Of a stretch of 13,750 bases of DNA, positions 12,943-13,750 are shown in pieces (within the stretch, counting starts at the first letter, position 1; the number at the start of each line of letters is the position of its first letter). The translations under genes were made by a program, and so were the position numbers. Origin of the DNA: an uncultured Bacilli bacterium (lineage in GTDB: Bacteria > Bacillota_I > Bacilli_A > RFN20 > CAG-826). The notes under the pieces were generated by a model. It did not search any database. It was not told where the DNA came from and was given only the letters and a program-made list of their open reading frames with translations. Location of the stretch: positions 1-13,750 of the forward strand of contig CAKPJO010000021.1 of assembly GCA_934162685.1 (NCBI GenBank), given 5' to 3'.

Positions 12943-12984
12943 TTTTTTCATATTTTTATCTAAAATAACAAAAATATGAAAAAA
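12943..12984. repeat. 15-base AT-rich inverted repeat between gap and galE
   Basis: TTTTTTCATATTTTT (12943-12957) and its exact complement AAAAATATGAAAAAA (12970-12984) are separated by 12 bases. The right arm contains the T-tract of the gap terminator (on the minus strand), so the two hairpins share sequence. It may back up the terminator or mark a regulator site upstream of galE. Confidence 0.6.
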
Positions 12985-13008
12985 AGCTCTCAGTTTTCAC
13001 CAAGAGCT
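12978..13008 (-). terminator. Rho-independent terminator of gap
   Basis: On the minus strand AGCTCTTGGT pairs with ACTGAGAGCT (10 pairs including two G-T) around a GAAA tetraloop, followed by seven T. It lies 17 bases after the gap stop codon. Confidence 0.92.
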
Positions 13009-13025
13009 CTAGATTTGTGGTTTAA

Positions 13026-13750
13026 CTAGCAGTGTTCTGCAAAGTATTTGATTGTACGAACCATTTGTGAAGTATAGCTGTTTTCATTATCATACCATGA
13101 AACAACTTGAACTTCATATAAACCATCAGCAATCTTTGTAACCATTGTTTGAGTTGCATCAAATAATGATCCATAAGTAATACCGATAATATCAGATGAA
13201 ACTAATAATTCTTCTGTATAACCAAATGATTCATTGCTAGCAGCTTTCATAGCAGCATTGATAGCTTCTTTTGTTAAATCTTCTGCTTTAACAACAGCTG
13301 TTAAAATTGTTGTTGATCCTGTTGGAACTGGTACACGTTGTGCAGAACCAATTAATTTTCCGTTTAATTCTGGGATAACTAATCCGATTGCTTTAGCAGC
13401 ACCTGTTGAGTTAGGAACAATGTTAACTGCAGCAGCACGTGCTCTTCTTAAATCACCTTTACGGTGTGGTCCATCAAGAACCATTTGGTCACCAGTATAA
13501 GCGTGAACTGTTAACATAATACCACTTTGAATTGGAGCAAAATCATTTAATGCTTTAGCCATTGGAGCTAAGCAGTTTGTTGTACATGAAGCAGCAGAGA
13601 TAATTTGATCTTCTTTTGTTAATGTTTCATGGTTAACAGAGTAAACGATTGTTTTTAAATCTTTTCCTGCAGGAGCAGAAATAACAACTTTCTTTGCACC
13701 AGCATTGATGTGAGCCATTGATTTTTCTTTTGAGCAGTAGAAACCTGTAC
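13026..13750 (-). CDS. gap: Glyceraldehyde-3-phosphate dehydrogenase, 5' end outside the window
   Basis: Glycolytic NAD-dependent dehydrogenase converting glyceraldehyde 3-phosphate to 1,3-bisphosphoglycerate. Only about the C-terminal 240 residues are here. The frame stays open past the ATG at 13718 to the right edge, reading TGFYCSKEKSMAHINAGAKK, the normal internal sequence, so that ATG is not the start. Visible landmarks are the catalytic Cys in SAASCTTNCLAPM, HAYTGDQMVLDGPH, the RRARAAAVNIVPNSTGAAKAI loop region, RVPVPTGS and the C-terminal SWYDNENSY. All substrate-binding residues in this part look intact. It ends in TAG and is followed by a strong terminator, so it is not co-transcribed with galE. 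Codon choice is more biased than in neighbours, as expected for a highly expressed gene. Confidence 0.97.
   Translation of the reverse strand, partial: TGFYCSKEKSMAHINAGAKKVVISAPAGKDLKTIVYSVNHETLTKEDQIISAASCTTNCLAPMAKALNDFAPIQSGIMLTVHAYTGDQMVLDGPHRKGDLRRARAAAVNIVPNSTGAAKAIGLVIPELNGKLIGSAQRVPVPTGSTTILTAVVKAEDLTKEAINAAMKAASNESFGYTEELLVSSDIIGITYGSLFDATQTMVTKIADGLYEVQVVSWYDNENSYTSQMVRTIKYFAEHC

Noticed and set aside
13026..13718. Short complete gap gene starting at the ATG at 13718
   Set aside because: The frame upstream remains open to the window edge and reads as normal internal GAPDH sequence, so the gene is cut by the window, not truncated.
1..13750. Mollicutes code with TGA read as tryptophan
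   Set aside because: Trp codons in the genes are TGG and TGA ends at least two genes at the right place, so the standard code applies.

Overview
The window is AT-rich DNA from a low-GC Gram-positive bacterium. Every gene reads with the standard code, and TGA is used as a real stop, for example at the ends of the VTT-domain and PlsC genes. The rplS-lepB pair, a peptidase T, Ser/Thr-rich lipoprotein nucleases, A+T-rich promoters close to the sigma-A consensus and strong GGAGG-type ribosome binding sites suggest an uncultured gut-type Bacilli or Mollicutes-relative lineage. That placement is an inference from gene content only. All genes except pepT are on the minus strand.

Read in the direction of transcription, from right to left: (1) the 3' part of gap (glyceraldehyde-3-phosphate dehydrogenase), cut by the window edge and closed by a strong terminator; (2) galE followed by two tandem paralogous membrane proteins with C-terminal SHOCT domains, ending in a strong terminator near 10500; (3) plsC and a diacylglycerol-kinase-family gene overlapping by 4 bases, a small phospholipid operon; (4) a non-coding stretch at 8369-8706 that holds what looks like an independently transcribed, tightly folded RNA of about 110 nt; (5) a cation-diffusion-facilitator-like membrane protein; (6) a secreted lipoprotein whose C-terminus looks like a barnase-type ribonuclease, followed by an NCS2 purine permease and a VTT-domain membrane protein; (7) pepT on the plus strand, converging on that cluster; (8) a second secreted lipoprotein nuclease, of the endonuclease I type, divergent from pepT across a region with two palindromes; (9) rplS with a structured leader, then lepB, then the Shine-Dalgarno of a further gene just outside the left edge.

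Taken together, two surface nucleases, a nucleobase permease and a tripeptidase fit a cell that lives by scavenging nucleotides and peptides. The most interesting items are the candidate small RNA at 8487-8597 and the barnase-like lipoprotein at 6063-7412. No mobile element, CRISPR array, tRNA or rRNA was seen.
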